From: Aphrophora alni
Taxonomy: Eukaryota > Arthropoda > Insecta > Hemiptera > Aphrophoridae
Assembly: GCA_963513935.1 (NCBI GenBank)
Contig: OY740777.1
Coordinates: 12,945,092-13,009,091 of the forward strand
Direction of reading: 5' to 3'
DNA: 64,000 nt
Shown here: positions 49,411 to 60,935 of the stretch, piece by piece
Position numbering within the stretch: position 1 is the stretch's first letter
How the letters are laid out: each line of letters starts with the position of its first letter
Made by a program: the position numbers and the translations under genes
Notes under the pieces: generated by a model
What the model saw: the letters and a program-made list of their open reading frames with translations, nothing else
Told to the model about the DNA's origin: nothing
The model's database searches: none

Positions 49411-49449
49411 TCACTGATGATGACGATATTGTCGTCGAAACGCGTCTGA
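49411..49449 (+). ncRNA. Hammerhead-like ribozyme motif, well preserved
   Basis: TCA (49411-49413), CTGATGA (49414-49420), an extra T (49421), GACGA/TCGTC stem II of five perfect pairs with loop TATTG (49422-49436), GAAA (49437-49440), the palindrome ACGCGT (49440-49445), C at position 17 (49446) and TGA (49447-49449), which pairs with TCA. The core is complete. Downstream GTGAGAAATGTGTACG and CAAGCCAAGCTCAAGTGTA (about 49520) match the tail of the 56.4-kb and 12.5-kb copies, placing it in that repeat family. Confidence 0.65.
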
Positions 49450-50496
49450 AATAAAGTGTATATATTTGTGAGAAATGTGTACGTTTAAACATTTCCTAAT
49501 ATTACGTTTCTCTCAAGCCAAGCTCAAGTGTATATACAACGTATTTTTTTTGTTTAAATAATGTATAGAATTACAGATAAACAAAAATGACAGTTCGGCA
49601 GTTACAAGCTAAGCCTGTTAGGTTTAATTTTAGTATTGCCTAATTAATGTCAATAATTCCTTAATTAGGTGGGTTCCTAAAATTGTTTTCTAAATTATTC
49701 TCTAAAAATAAGACCTTTTTGGGAAGGTGAGTTGAACAATATTTCACTTAGTTTCTCCTGCGATAAAATACACAATCATTCAAACGGATTGTGAAAATTG
49801 TGCTAATACATTGCACAAACTTTCTTCTCACCCATCCACAATACCGAATTTCATCAAACCAAAAATAATCGTCACCAAAAACGTTAGTTGATAGTTTACA
49901 TCCAAAATTGAAAATAAACTTTGTACTACTTTTTTTAAAGATATATATTTAAATTAGTGCATAAACTTGCCATAAACACAGGTGTGATTGAAATTGAGTT
50001 TCAATGACGGTTTCAATTTGAGCTATAAAGTGTTCCTGGTTTAAAGGTCTTTATTTTATTTTCTCCCTTTTTCATAAGTCTAAGTCTGAGAGGTTTTTGT
50101 CTTTAAACAACAAAGAAAAATATAATGAAAAAAATCGCTGACAGACAAAAAAGAAGAGTTTTAGGATATATATATTTTTTAAGCTTTTTTCCTTATATCC
50201 TCCAGAAATTTGTTTAAACAATGTATAAACATCCTGTATGTAAACGTTGTCACGAAAGTCCCCTGTTTAGTTATTTAACCAATATAAGTTCTCTTTTCAA
50301 TTTGGCGTTTGTACTCTTGTATTGTGTGGTTGCATGACTTAAGGTTTTGGCTGACTTCCTTTGTATATTTTCATAGTTATTTTAAATGCAAATACCTAGC
50401 TTTACCTCTGGGTTATTTTCTAAGAATAATATTTCTAATTTTTGTTTCGTACTGTAGGCTAGTTCTTTTCACATTTCCGATGTTCTAGGTTTATTA

Positions 50497-50575
50497 CTTG
50501 ACAACGGGGGTTGGTCAACACTCTCGAAACGTCGTAATTAGTTTTTATATAATGGTAAATAATCGATTAAACTAT
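50497..50575 (+). repeat. GAAACGTCG repeat without CTGANGA, copy 2
   Basis: CTTGACAACGGGGGTTGG, then GTCAACACTCTCGAAACGTCG (split), TAATTAG and ATAATGGTAAAT. TTGAC and GTCAA form a short hairpin before CTCGAAACG. Same order as at 29.4 and 55.4 kb. Confidence 0.45.
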
Positions 50576-50843
50576 AAACTATATTGATTAAATTCTATAT
50601 ATCGATTTCACTAGCTATGCTACCTATATGTGAGAATCTGAAAACAGATATTCTTCGTTTAATAAAAATATTTTCAATTTCTCAACTTGTACATTTCAAG
50701 AAGATTGGAGAAAAATAAAACGACAGAAAGCAAATAGAAAAACATAAAGTTGATTAGGTAAAGTAAAGTTGGAGACAATGTGAAGATATATTTCCGAAGA
50801 AAATATTCATACGGGAGTTCTGAAACTGAAAAATGACAAGCTG

Positions 50844-51242
50844 ATGTTTTTCATTCGTTTGCATGGAGCACAATTCTTTGGATTTCATCAGCATTTCAGT
50901 AGTAAACTCCATATTGGGAGCTTGGGGGAGTTGCTTTACACCAAAACTTTTATATTTGAATCAATAACATTCTTTGAGTCGAAGTGCGTTTGTTGGAGGA
51001 GGGGGACGTTGAAATTGGAAAACTCTGTCCGTCCCGATAAAAAACTTTCTTTGGAAAGTACAAAATTGTGTTACTTTCAAAGACAGCAAAGTAATCTCAT
51101 AGAGGACTTATTCTCAAAGTTTTCTGCAACATTTCAAGTAAAACTTAGAAAAAACGATCGGGGTTTTAATACAGTTTTAGCGGAAAAGTTTCATATATCA
51201 AATATTGACGTATTCGGAGTGTTATTGTTAAAATTTAATTAA
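50844..51242 (+). CDS. Unrecognised 132-codon open frame
   Basis: The longest plus-strand frame outside repeats. Starts MFFIRLHGAQFFGFHQHF and has a mixed composition, including a GC-richer patch (TGTTGGAGGAGGGGGACG, 50990). No signal peptide, domain or motif is recognised, and there is no promoter or polyadenylation support beyond the AT-rich surroundings. In DNA this AT-rich a 132-codon frame is unusual but not decisive; a decayed element frame is possible. Confidence 0.18.
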   Translation: MFFIRLHGAQFFGFHQHFSSKLHIGSLGELLYTKTFIFESITFFESKCVCWRRGTLKLENSVRPDKKLSLESTKLCYFQRQQSNLIEDLFSKFSATFQVKLRKNDRGFNTVLAEKFHISNIDVFGVLLLKFN

Positions 51243-52826
51243 AATTATTGTGTTTTTGAGAAAATGTAAATAAGTTTAGTCTTATTCCTTCGTTTAATTT
51301 ATGTATAAAAGTCCTTTATTATAGTTTATTTTATAGAAAATATTTTGTTTTCTTTAAAATTTTGATTAAGTCATAACTATGAGATGTTTGTTTAGTGCTT
51401 TGTAATACTTTTCAATACCTTATAAAACCTAATTTGAAACGTTTTGTACATTTGGAAACACACTTTTTCTTTCCTGGACACTTTAATGATTTTTTTTTAT
51501 CATTTTAAAATTTCAAAAATAAATCGGCGATTTATCAAAATAACTTTATTTTTAGGGTTATCGACCAAAAACTTTTTTTTTTTAATTTGACTTTCTTTTA
51601 GTCTAATAACTACTTCCTTTGTAAAGTAATATTAACTCATACAACAGTTATTTCACTTAAACATGAAAAGATTCGTTAACCATATTTATCGAAACGTTCG
51701 TCTACCTAAAAAAACGTAAAAATCAACAATGAGACTGTTATATAAGTTGGTAAATTAATCGGTTGTACAGATTTCTTTTAAAAATATGTTGATATTTAAA
51801 AATCAATTACCTAAAGCAATGTGAAATTTACAAGTAATAGAAAATTATTATTATGGGAAGCGTTTAAAAAATGGAAAGAACCTTTGCTCACCGTCATTGA
51901 TTAAAATAAAATATACGATTTACACTATTGACCGAAAGTATTTGGTAGAACTCTTTTTTTAATAAAAAAACAATTGAAGAATTTACTAAATAATGTGTTT
52001 GTTTTTCATTAAATTAAAATACTTCAAAAGTCAATTTTGTTAATGAGTTTGTGAGAATGCCATTGCAATATGCATTTACAGTATTTATTAGTGCAACTTT
52101 ATTATAATTTGATAACTAAAATAACACACTTTATTTTTTTTAAAGTAATGTGCACCGCTTTCAGTCAACACACAGTTTAATGCAAGGACAAACAAAAACT
52201 CCCGTTCTTTTCTACAACCTCTAATTAAACAAAATTAACAAACTAGCTACCTGCTGACTCAGACGGGAAAACTAACCTACAAACTTGTCATTGTCAAATC
52301 ACACTTGTTCTTACCAAGAAACAATAAACCTCTCGACTTATCACAAGTTTGAAGTCGAGAAAGTTGGAGCTTGTTTTTTTTGTAAACCTGTTACCGACCA
52401 ATGACGAAGAGGTGATAATAAATTCAGGTACTGTGTATGTAAAGTGGAATTCACTACCATCAGTTAATTAGCGTCTATTTGTAAGCAACATTTGGTCAGT
52501 TAAGGTTGGACTGATTGAGATCAATCTGTTAATTATTTATTATTTACGTAATAAGTCTTGTCGTACCGAAAAGCTTGATTTCACTACAGTTTTTGTATCA
52601 AGGATTTTTTTCTAATCTTCCTCGGCACCATTGTTATAAAGCTTTTCGGACTTATGTACAAATATGAATATAGAAATAAAAATGGGTGTAGATAAACTTT
52701 TTTTCATTCAATTACATGACTGATTTAAATTCAGTTTCAATTTTAAGTTTGGGCACGTTTTTATATTTTATATATACTACTCGTATCTGTCAAATGTAGT
52801 CTTTATTTTTATTTTACCTTCTGTGT

Positions 52827-52865
52827 GGCTACATGTTTCACTGCCATAGGCAGCATCATCAGGCA
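52827..52865 (-). ncRNA. Hammerhead-like motif, left arm of foldback 4
   Basis: On minus: CTGATGA (RC of 52856-52862), an extra T, GCTGCC/GGCAGT stem II of six pairs with loop TAT, GAAA, the palindrome ACATGT (52831-52836), A at position 17, then GCC. Stem I keeps only two pairs (GC with GC), since the upstream side reads TGC instead of GGC. Confidence 0.6.
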
Positions 52866-52969
52866 TGCTGCTATGTCCACTCAAACACTTATAAATACAC
52901 TTATAAATGTATGAAAATATGTGTTACAAGTGTTGTGTATTTATAAGTGTTTGAGTGGACATAGCAGCT

Positions 52970-53008
52970 GGCCTGATGATGCTGCCTGTGGCAGTGAAAC
53001 ATGTAGCC
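52970..53008 (+). ncRNA. Hammerhead-like motif, right arm of foldback 4
   Basis: GGC (52970-52972), CTGATGA (52973-52979), an extra T (52980), GCTGCC and GGCAGT with loop TGT (52981-52995), GAAA (52996-52999), the palindrome ACATGT (52999-53004), A17 (53005), GCC (53006-53008) pairing with GGC. Complete core with 3-bp stem I. The loop differs from the left arm by one base (TGT against TAT), a change that leaves pairing intact. Confidence 0.62.
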
Positions 53009-53071
53009 ACACAGAAGGTAAAATAAAAATTAAAGACTACATTTGACAGATACGAATAGTATATATAAAAT

Positions 53072-56000
53072 AAAATATATATAGTTCTAGGGCTGTTCAA
53101 CAATGAATACGTTTTTATAGTTCATATATAAAAGGAATTAATTCTTACAAAACACTAAATAAAGAATTGGAATATTTTCTTAGAGTCTTATAGTCAATGC
53201 AACTATTTACAATAATTTTAAAATATCTAAATATTGTTAACATATTCGGCTAGACAAGTTTGTTATTTTGGATATAAAAACATATCTGATGAATTCTAAC
53301 CTACTTTTAAATAAACAAGAACACTTTGTTACAATGTAAATGCCGTAAAACATGTCGTGACCTGTAAATTTCTCAATTGAAAGAAACAATTACGAACGTT
53401 GTGTTTGCTAGTCGTGTATTAAAAGAAATCATAAATGAATTTAAAATGAAGTTTTATTAAATAAAAAAATAGACATTGTTTACATTATACATGTTAAGAG
53501 TTTCCGAATTAATTAGGAACAATTTCGAAATAACTTTTATAAGTTGCTAAATTTTTAATTCAAATTGTTTTTCAAAACAAATCCTTTAAACAAAAGACGA
53601 ACGGGCATAAAATAATGACTTCTAGACCTCGACTCCTAGACCTCGTTATGACTGGAAGATAAAAGAGTTAGCTTAAAAGTACCTAATGGGAAAGATGGAA
53701 GAGAGAGTTGTATGAAGTAAGTTATAGAACTAGCAAGGTTACGTCGCTATTGTTAAACCTGTAATCATTATAAGCGACTACTGATTGAATCATAAAGTTG
53801 CTGTGGCTCAAAAATACAAATCTAAATACGATCAAAATTAGCTTTAAGTTAGCCCATTGTAGCTAATATTTGTAATATCAAAATTGTGTAATGCAATTAA
53901 ACTAATAATTTGTAATGTTTAAAGTCTAAAATATAAAACCAATGTTATGATTTAATACAATGAAATTGTTTTAATAATATGGATTTTTTTTAATAACGAA
54001 AAACAAAATTGTAATCACATGCTTCAATTTTAAAATGTCCGTCTCATTTATTTCAAAAATCACTAAAACAATTTCAATGAAACATACAGGATAGGAGAAA
54101 GAAATATGAGTCACGTATAACTTTGTTCTTAATTAAGATAGATAAAAATTTTTTTCGACAATGATCTTTGTACTGAGGGGATGCTTCTGTAAGAAATCGT
54201 TTTAAATTTTTGACTTTAGAGGGTGGTAAGTCAACCATTTAAACGGGACATGTGGTCATGTGTCACGTGATTTAATTGTTTTGTTAGTAAAAAATGAATG
54301 AAGAGAATTTGTTTTCTACCTAATTAAAATTGCTAACTCTGATTTTTTTAAAGGGGGGTTTCTTAATCAATTAAACCCATGAAAAATCAAACTTACGACG
54401 AAAACTTCAGCTACTGTGGTTAATTATTTCAGCTTTTCTTCTAATTTAGGTCAATTATTTGAAATTCCGAATGTGTTATTTAAATTACGACATGTAAAAA
54501 TCTTAAAAATGACAACTTTGAAGGAAATTTCTTAAAGATATAAGTTATTTGGTGACATGTAGGAAATAATGATTTGAAGTTAATTTGAATGTCAACTCAA
54601 TTTATTTAAACAGAAACCATTTTGTTTATTTTTATTCTAAGCTATAAAGTTCTGAATAATTCATTCCTTTCTCATCTTCCAAATTATTTGGATATAACTT
54701 GAGCCAACAGTTTGTCTCTCTAAAAACGTCACTTTTTGAAATTTTTTACGAAAGAAAAGTTTATTTTCACCGGGTAAAACTCAGAGAATTTATTATTTTT
54801 TTGTTGGGGTTCAAATGAATTATCAAAGTGAAATCAAATTTAAGTTTTATCAAAAAAAAACTATTTTTGTCTCTTATTATTCTCTCAATTTAAAAAATAA
54901 ATATAAAAGTTCTATTTAAAATAAAAAAATCAAAAAATCAAATGACACTTTGAAACTATATATCAAACAAAACTATTAATTTTAATTATTAATACACATA
55001 CTTTACGTCTAAAATATGTTTTCCTTCAATGCTTGTTGTTTTAAGATGTTAATTATTTTAAATGATGTCTTCTGTACATTAAACATAGTAACTTACAGAT
55101 TTATCTAATAATTCTGGTTTTGAAATTATTTGATAATGATGGATTGTTCATATTAATAAGGTTTATTTGGACATTTATTTACTATAATTTGTGTATAGAT
55201 AACTCTTGTTATAAAGTGCGAATCTAGAAAATAAAAGAGGAAAGGAAAAAGTAGTTTTTGTGGTTCGGGAAATCCTTTTTTCCTTTGCATTGATGGTTTC
55301 CCCTTTGTTTTAGACTTGAGTTTACCTCAGATTATAGACTCAGTTTTACTTTCCAACATGGACCTACTTTACTAGTCTATTCTAGTGTTTATCTCTTTTC
55401 TTTCTTTCTCTTTCATGTTGTAGCAACTTCGAAACGTCGTTCTATTCACGAAATAATGGCAAATGTCCGAACCATATTATTATAACTTAACTTTTTATTG
55501 TACAAATTAATATGAACATAATTAAATAAATATGTAACATTAACATAAATAAATATGTACACATTTAATATGAAACGTATGCTGCTGAAAAATTACTTGG
55601 CGAAGGACAGCGAATAAAAAACTTCGAAAATTAATGTTAAGAAGACATTGATCAAGAAAAGGGTGTAGACAAATGATTTTAAATATGAATGCAGAGTATT
55701 TGTGGATACCCTTTGGTATATGAAAAAACTAAAGAATATACCATCAGCATGCTAGAGGTCTACTAAACACAATATTACACTGAAATTATATTTTTCATTT
55801 TTTGTTTTTTGTTTCAGGCACAATAAAATTATCTACATTTGCAAGGACAGTGTTGAGGATTTTAAAAAAAAAATTAATTAGTTGCTTCATTAAATTAAAC
55901 AAAGATATTAAAAAAATTAATTATAAATTTATCATTAGTTGTATGTAAAAGGAAAGATCTTAAGATGATTACTTTTTAATTAAAATATTATAAATAAATT

Positions 56001-56325
56001 TCTTCATTGTGGGATTATATACACTTGTTAAATTTACTTTATATTGATTTAAAAATAATAGGAATCATGACCTATGTTATTTGTATGCTTATATAACTTC
56101 TAATGAATATATTGCAATTAATGTCTAGTAAGCACGATAGTGCATAATGCTTAGTCTGAATTTTATCTTAAATTTTAGGAAATTGTTATTCTGCATCTGC
56201 TATAAAGTTTTCACAAGTGCATGTAGAAAGGATTCAAAATGATCCATCTCTCATTATGTCCTTCAACAAAGGCAATATTTGTAAAATTAATTTATCTTTG
56301 AATCGTAAATCTGAACACAAATTCT
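53072..56325. other. AT-rich background
   Basis: 53740-53830 is less AT-rich and unique-looking. 53618-53645 has a short tandem duplication (CTAGACCTCG twice). A GAAACGTCG repeat copy lies at 55418-55475. No gene is seen. Confidence 0.4.
55418..55475 (+). repeat. GAAACGTCG repeat without CTGANGA, copy 3
   Basis: CATGTTGTAGCAACTTCG and AAACGTCGTTC followed by ATAATGGCAAATG. GTTG and CAAC form a small hairpin directly before TTCGAAACG. Confidence 0.45.
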
Positions 56326-56344
56326 CGTTTTATTTATTCAAAAG

Positions 56345-56376
56345 CGTTTCAACGACAAAGTCCTTATCTTCAGTGA
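56345..56376 (-). ncRNA. Hammerhead-like motif, minus member of pair
   Basis: On minus: CTGAAGA (RC of 56367-56373), an extra T, AAGGAC/GTCGTT stem II with one G-G mismatch, GAAA, then CGCTTTTG. The ACGCGT palindrome is damaged to ACGCTT. Confidence 0.45.
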
Positions 56377-56423
56377 TATACAATAACTAAACTATAACTA
56401 AACTATAACTAACATCTCGTCCA

Positions 56424-56462
56424 TCACTGAAGATGGTGATTTTGTTGTTGAAACGCATTCAA
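56424..56462 (+). ncRNA. Hammerhead-like motif, plus member of pair
   Basis: CTGAAGA (56427-56433), an extra T, GGTGAT/GTTGTT stem II made almost only of G-U pairs, GAAA (56450-56453), ACGCAT (one change from ACGCGT). The stem looks like a GGCGAC/GTCGTT ancestor in which C has become T, but pairing is kept by wobble. Confidence 0.45.
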
Positions 56463-56560
56463 ATTTATAAACGAACTATTTGTGAGGATTTGTGTTAGTT
56501 TTATTCTATTAAATATACAATCTCACAAGTCAAGCTCAATGTTTATAAATAAATAGAGTA

Positions 56561-57589
56561 ACTTATTAAATTAATAACATTTTATTAATAAATTTAATAA
56601 AATTAGACATAATGTAAAGATAAATTGTATTCACTTTTATAAAAAATACATCTAGTTGTGTTTTATCAAAAAAAATAAATAATAATTTTAAATAAATGTA
56701 AAATGAACAGGTTCTGAGTTTTTCTTAAAAAAAAAAAATTCTGTAAAATGCAAATACCTGTTCTTCTGTCTCCAGAGATGATGAAGTTTTTTTTTTAATG
56801 TTTGTTTTGTGTGAGATCTGTTGTTGCCTTTACCGTGAATATGAAATATAGTTTAAAACGTTGAAACGAAAACTTGATATGTGGGCATATTTTGAGATTT
56901 TCTTTACTTCCTAAAACATCTCAGTAATTTAAGAGGAAGCTGATATAATACCAAAATTCAAATATACTATTATCACAAAATATATAATTTTTTTATTGAA
57001 TCTAGGTTTCCAGAACGAAAACAAGACGTTTTGATTGTAATATCACTCCTAAAAAAATAGTAGTTTGGAATATATTGGTAAAAAAACAAGGGAATCGTAT
57101 ATGAAACTGTTTTAAAAATCGATTAAAAAAAAATCAACACCACAATTATATATAATATACAGTATGCTTACACGACTTTATGACAAGTGAAGTAAGCTAA
57201 TCCTCTATTTAAACACATAAATACGATTCAAAATATACATAAAAACATACAAAACTGACAAGGAGTGGAGTTTCTTCTATTCAAACGTAGCTCCAAAAAG
57301 AAATACATTACGGAAAAAGTTTTAATAAAGAAAATGACATTTAATTTTATCCTCCACTGATAATAATTATTATAAAAGTATACTTTTGTTTATTATTTGC
57401 AATTACGATACATTTTTAACAGTTTAGGCAACATACAAAATCTATCTAAACCCATTAAATTCAATATTCCATAAACTGTATTTAAATTGATGACCATTTA
57501 CAAACGTACTTTAAACTGATTTTCAAATTAACGACCAATTGAAAATGTTTACAAAATCCAAACTGTCCTACTTAACCTCTCTGACGAGG
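56561..57589. other. AT-rich DNA with one repeat copy
   Basis: 56868-57110 is a copy of the family at 24.9 kb (ACTTGATATGTGGGCATATT). No gene is seen. Confidence 0.4.
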
Positions 57590-57770
57590 TCAACTAGAGC
57601 TGTTCTATTGGTCCAATCCGTTAGCCAATAATTGGCGGCTAATAATTGGATAACGAAGTTGTTTTGTCCCTCGACGCCTGAGTTCCACTTAATGACAATA
57701 ATCACATCGGACTATTGTTTATGGTTAGAGCTTTATGTAACGTTTAAGAGGACCACTAATTAAGATCCCG
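57590..57770. promoter_or_regulatory. CCAAT-box cluster, possible regulatory element
   Basis: Within 43 bp (57607-57649) there are five CCAAT pentamers on alternating strands: ATTGG 57607, CCAAT 57613, CCAAT 57625, ATTGG 57631, ATTGG 57645. The central pair forms the palindrome GCCAATAATTGGC (57624-57636). Downstream are ACAATAATCACATC and CTATTGTTTATGG (Sox and forkhead-like words). NF-Y binds CCAAT; function here is inferred. Confidence 0.35.
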
Positions 57771-59073
57771 CTTCTATTAAACGTCTATTTAATTATAATT
57801 CAATGGTTGAACTTTCTAATTTAAAGATGGCGTAGATAAGATGTGATGAAACTAAAAGAAATGTTTAATTCATAGAGAGAAATAAAAATAATAAAAGTAG
57901 TGAAATGTTTAAATAATTCCTAATAACAAATCAAATTAATTTTAAGACATACATTTAGAATTGTAATTATTTCTGTTTTAAAATATGTCAATAATATACT
58001 GTTGTTTAATCTAGGTTGTGCTACTAGAAGTAACAGCTGATCGTATAGCCTAATTGTTAACGAACACTGTGGAGAAATTAACAATAAAGGATGTTGTTTC
58101 CCCAACAACGAATAAGGTATAACAACAAAACTCAATGATTTACAAAATTAATTGGTACTATAATTCCATTTATTTTCCTTCATGTTGTAGTTACTAGAAA
58201 AGAAAAGTTACAGTCCCTTAAGATCCTTACTTAAAACAAGGAACTACTTTAATGGGGTTGTTTATTCCTTTTCCATATCAAGGATCTATTGTAGTACTAA
58301 TAGATTGTTTGATGGTTCAAGACATTCGCAGGAAAATCTACAAGTTCTATTATGGACATCAGAATCTTCCTAGCAAGGGTGATCCGTCTCTTTGTCAAAA
58401 ATCCATGGATCTCGGATGTTTTCCGATTGAAAAATCGCAGGTTCTCTACAGTTTCCTCTTCCCACATATCCTGCAACCCCTACAACTTTCCTTAGAAAGT
58501 TAGATTCAGCCTAATAGCTAACATACTTCTTTATCCTCTCTACTTTTCTTGCTGAACCCAAATGCCACAGAACTTAGGTTCTGCAAAAGTGGAGTCTATA
58601 TTACAAAAGCACCATGAAAGATTGTCTTCTACCAATAACTCACAAATCAAACATTTTGGTTAAATAGCAACCCTGATCTTTCGTTTGGGTTCTTAGAGGG
58701 TAAACTTGAGCAAACGTTTATGTGTTTTTTTTCTTATGGTGGGTATTTACAAATTTTCAGTTATCAAACAATTTAAGTTCCGAGATATGGCCAAAATATG
58801 CCCACATAATTTCATTAAAATAGGACCACGCTATAAATATGTGCTATAAAGTAGTTCATATACAACTGAGAGAAATATTTCAAAACACCATTTTCTTTTC
58901 TTGGCAGACATTAAACGAATATATCTGACATTGTTTATAAACAATGTCCTATTACTTTCTGTGTAGCAATATGTGTGAATCTAATAACTGATTGAACACA
59001 GTTATAATAGACTCTAAAAACAATTAGTATTCAGAAATATACATTTAAACTAATCTATTATTTATTGTGCAAT

Positions 59074-59077
<4 letters not shown>
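57771..59077. other. AT-rich DNA with a reversed repeat copy
   Basis: 58660-58840 is, on minus, a copy of the 24.9-kb family (TATGTGGGCATATTTTGGCC, TTTGCTCAAGTTTACC). The 83-codon frame 58252-58503 and the 71-codon minus frame 57920-58135 are unrecognised. Confidence 0.4.

Positions 59078-59112
<35 letters not shown>
59078..59112. repeat. (TA)n microsatellite, about 17 units
   Basis: An uninterrupted TA run. Confidence 0.95.
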
Positions 59113-59114
<2 letters not shown>

Positions 59115-60490
59115 CTAAGTGCGAAATTGAATTCTTAGTAACATCACACGATCATAATCCAAGGAAAAGCATTTCCAAATTATATTGAAAACACAATGCA
59201 TCATATTCAAAGAGACAAACGTCTTTCTGTACTCATGAATTTCAGCTGTAAAGGAAGACACAAATTGGGTTTCTGCCAAGAGATATAAAACATCATTGTC
59301 GCAACACCAGACTTGGTATAGTAAATATTTTTATATTGATTGTATAAAATTCATAACATATTTGAAGAAAGAAAATATGAAAGGAATAAATAGTAGTGGC
59401 GTGGACTGAAGGAATGCTATTTTAACTTTATGAATTGGAATACATTGTAAATTTAAATTGATTATTCTTGGATAAAATACATTGTATTTGAAAGTGTTAC
59501 TATTTTAATTTAGTTTTAACTATTTTTTATAACTATAGTATTACATTGAAGTATTTTTTTTAAAATGATATTATTTAAATGCAGTTATTTATATCTTTAT
59601 GTTTTAAACTTTTCATAAATGTATACAAATATATGTGTATTTATATAAATAACAATTTTTTTCTAAATATAAAATGATATTCAAATAAGTATAGAAATGT
59701 AGTCATTCCTTTTAACTATGTAAAAAAGTTTATTTAAATAATGTATGCAAAATATTTTAATATACTCTTATTAATAAAAAGTAAATTTATATGTCTTGGA
59801 GAAAATCAACACGATGATTAATGTTTTGTTTTAAAAAAAGGTTTATTTTTTCACTCATATTTTTTATATTAATATTGAGTAAATAACAACAGATTTCCTA
59901 TCTGGATATTTAACAAAATTATGTTGTGTTCATTAAACAATATGAAAAAAAAATCAGTCACACATGACATAAGTTTTTTGACTGTTAATAATTAAGAACA
60001 AATTTAATTAATATAAACAAATAAATGGATCATTCGTCACAATAAATTAAACATTTCAACCATATAAAACATAACTTAGCACCATTTGCTAAATATAAAG
60101 CACCATATAAACATATTATAAACCATATATAGCACTTAATTATATTTATAGTCTGAAAGTATTTTTAATGTAGATTTTTCTTATATTTTTGTTTGATTGG
60201 AAAGTAGAGGGGGGATTTGTAGTTGACCCTAATAGCGTCAAAACATAACCTTATGAGTATGTATTCTTTGTAATCTAGAAATAAAGAACATTCATTTTAA
60301 AGTTACCGTACTTACCTCAAGTTATCAATTCGCCAAAATATTTCTTGAATGTGGGCCAAAATGATGTAAATGTTTGGTAAATTGAAAGTTTCCATATTAA
60401 ATCATTTGGTTCTATTTTAGCACACCTGACGGACAGACACTATTGGTGAAATTAAGTATTTTATACGAAAAATTTAGATTAATAAAGTGT
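59113..60490. other. AT-rich background, nothing recognised
   Basis: No frame or repeat of note. Confidence 0.5.
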
Positions 60491-60499
60491 AAAATTTAA

Positions 60500-60935
60500 A
60501 CTTTCTTCTCACCGCTTACACTTCCTTACACACACTTTCATCTTTCCTAACCGGTCTCTTTTGAACTCTCTTACTATNNNNNNNNNNNNNNNNNNNNNNN
60601 NNNNNNNNNNNNNNNNNNNNNNNNNNNNNNNNNNNNNNNNNNNNNNNNNNNNNNNNNNNNNNNNNNNNNNNNNNNNNNNNNNNNNNNNNNNNNNNNNNNN
60701 NNNNNNNNNNNNNNNNNNNNNNNNNNNNNNNNNNNNNNNNNNNNNNNNNNNNNNNNNNNNNNNNNNNNNNNNNNNNNCGTCTACTTATTTACCATTCTTT
60801 GTTTACATTTCCCTCATCATCTCTCCCTACTCTTTGTTGGACGCAGATATTTGCTCTCTTACTTTTTCTTCTTTTCGATATCTCGTCTCTCCCTTTACCT
60901 TTCTCTAATTTCTCTATCTTTCTTTAACTCTCCAT
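60500..60935 (+). repeat. Pyrimidine-rich stretch interrupted by the gap
   Basis: Both flanks of the N run are C/T-rich on plus (CTTTCTTCTCACCGC before; TCTCGTCTCTCCC, TTTCTCTATCTTTC after), like the tract at 14.3-15.3 kb. The 115-codon frame across the gap is an artefact. Confidence 0.6.
60578..60777. other. Assembly gap (200 N)
   Basis: Exactly 200 unknown bases, probably a fixed-size placeholder, so the true length is not known. Confidence 0.99.

Larger units (their letters stand above)
49450..52764. other. AT-rich DNA, no firm gene
   Basis: Holds a GAAACGTCG repeat copy (50497-50575), an unrecognised 132-codon frame (50844-51242), and a less AT-rich stretch 52170-52560 (GCTACCTGCTGACTCAGACG, CAGTTAATTAGCG) that could be regulatory. 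Confidence 0.35.
52765..53071. mobile_element. Foldback element 4 with a hammerhead motif in each arm
   Basis: The left arm 52765-52900 and right arm 52935-53071 (about 136 bp each) are reverse complements with few mismatches; the loop is 34 bp. Both contain ACCTTCTGTGTGGCTACATG or its mirror and ACTCAAACACTTATAAATAC or its mirror. Each carries a hammerhead-like motif pointing outward (52827-52865 minus, 52970-53008 plus). No protein-coding capacity. This is the youngest-looking and most regular of the foldbacks. Confidence 0.8.
56326..56560. mobile_element. Inverted pair of hammerhead repeats
   Basis: A minus-oriented copy (motif 56345-56376) and a plus-oriented copy (motif 56424-56462) face outward around a spacer with TAACTAAACTATAAC repeats (56386-56410). 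The plus copy ends in GTGAGGATTTGTGTTAG and CACAAGTCAAGCTCAATG, the tail shared with 49.5 and 12.5 kb. Non-autonomous, no frame. Confidence 0.6.

Noticed and set aside
60561..60908. A 115-codon frame spanning the gap
   Set aside because: Most of it is unknown bases; the flanks are pyrimidine-rich low-complexity DNA.
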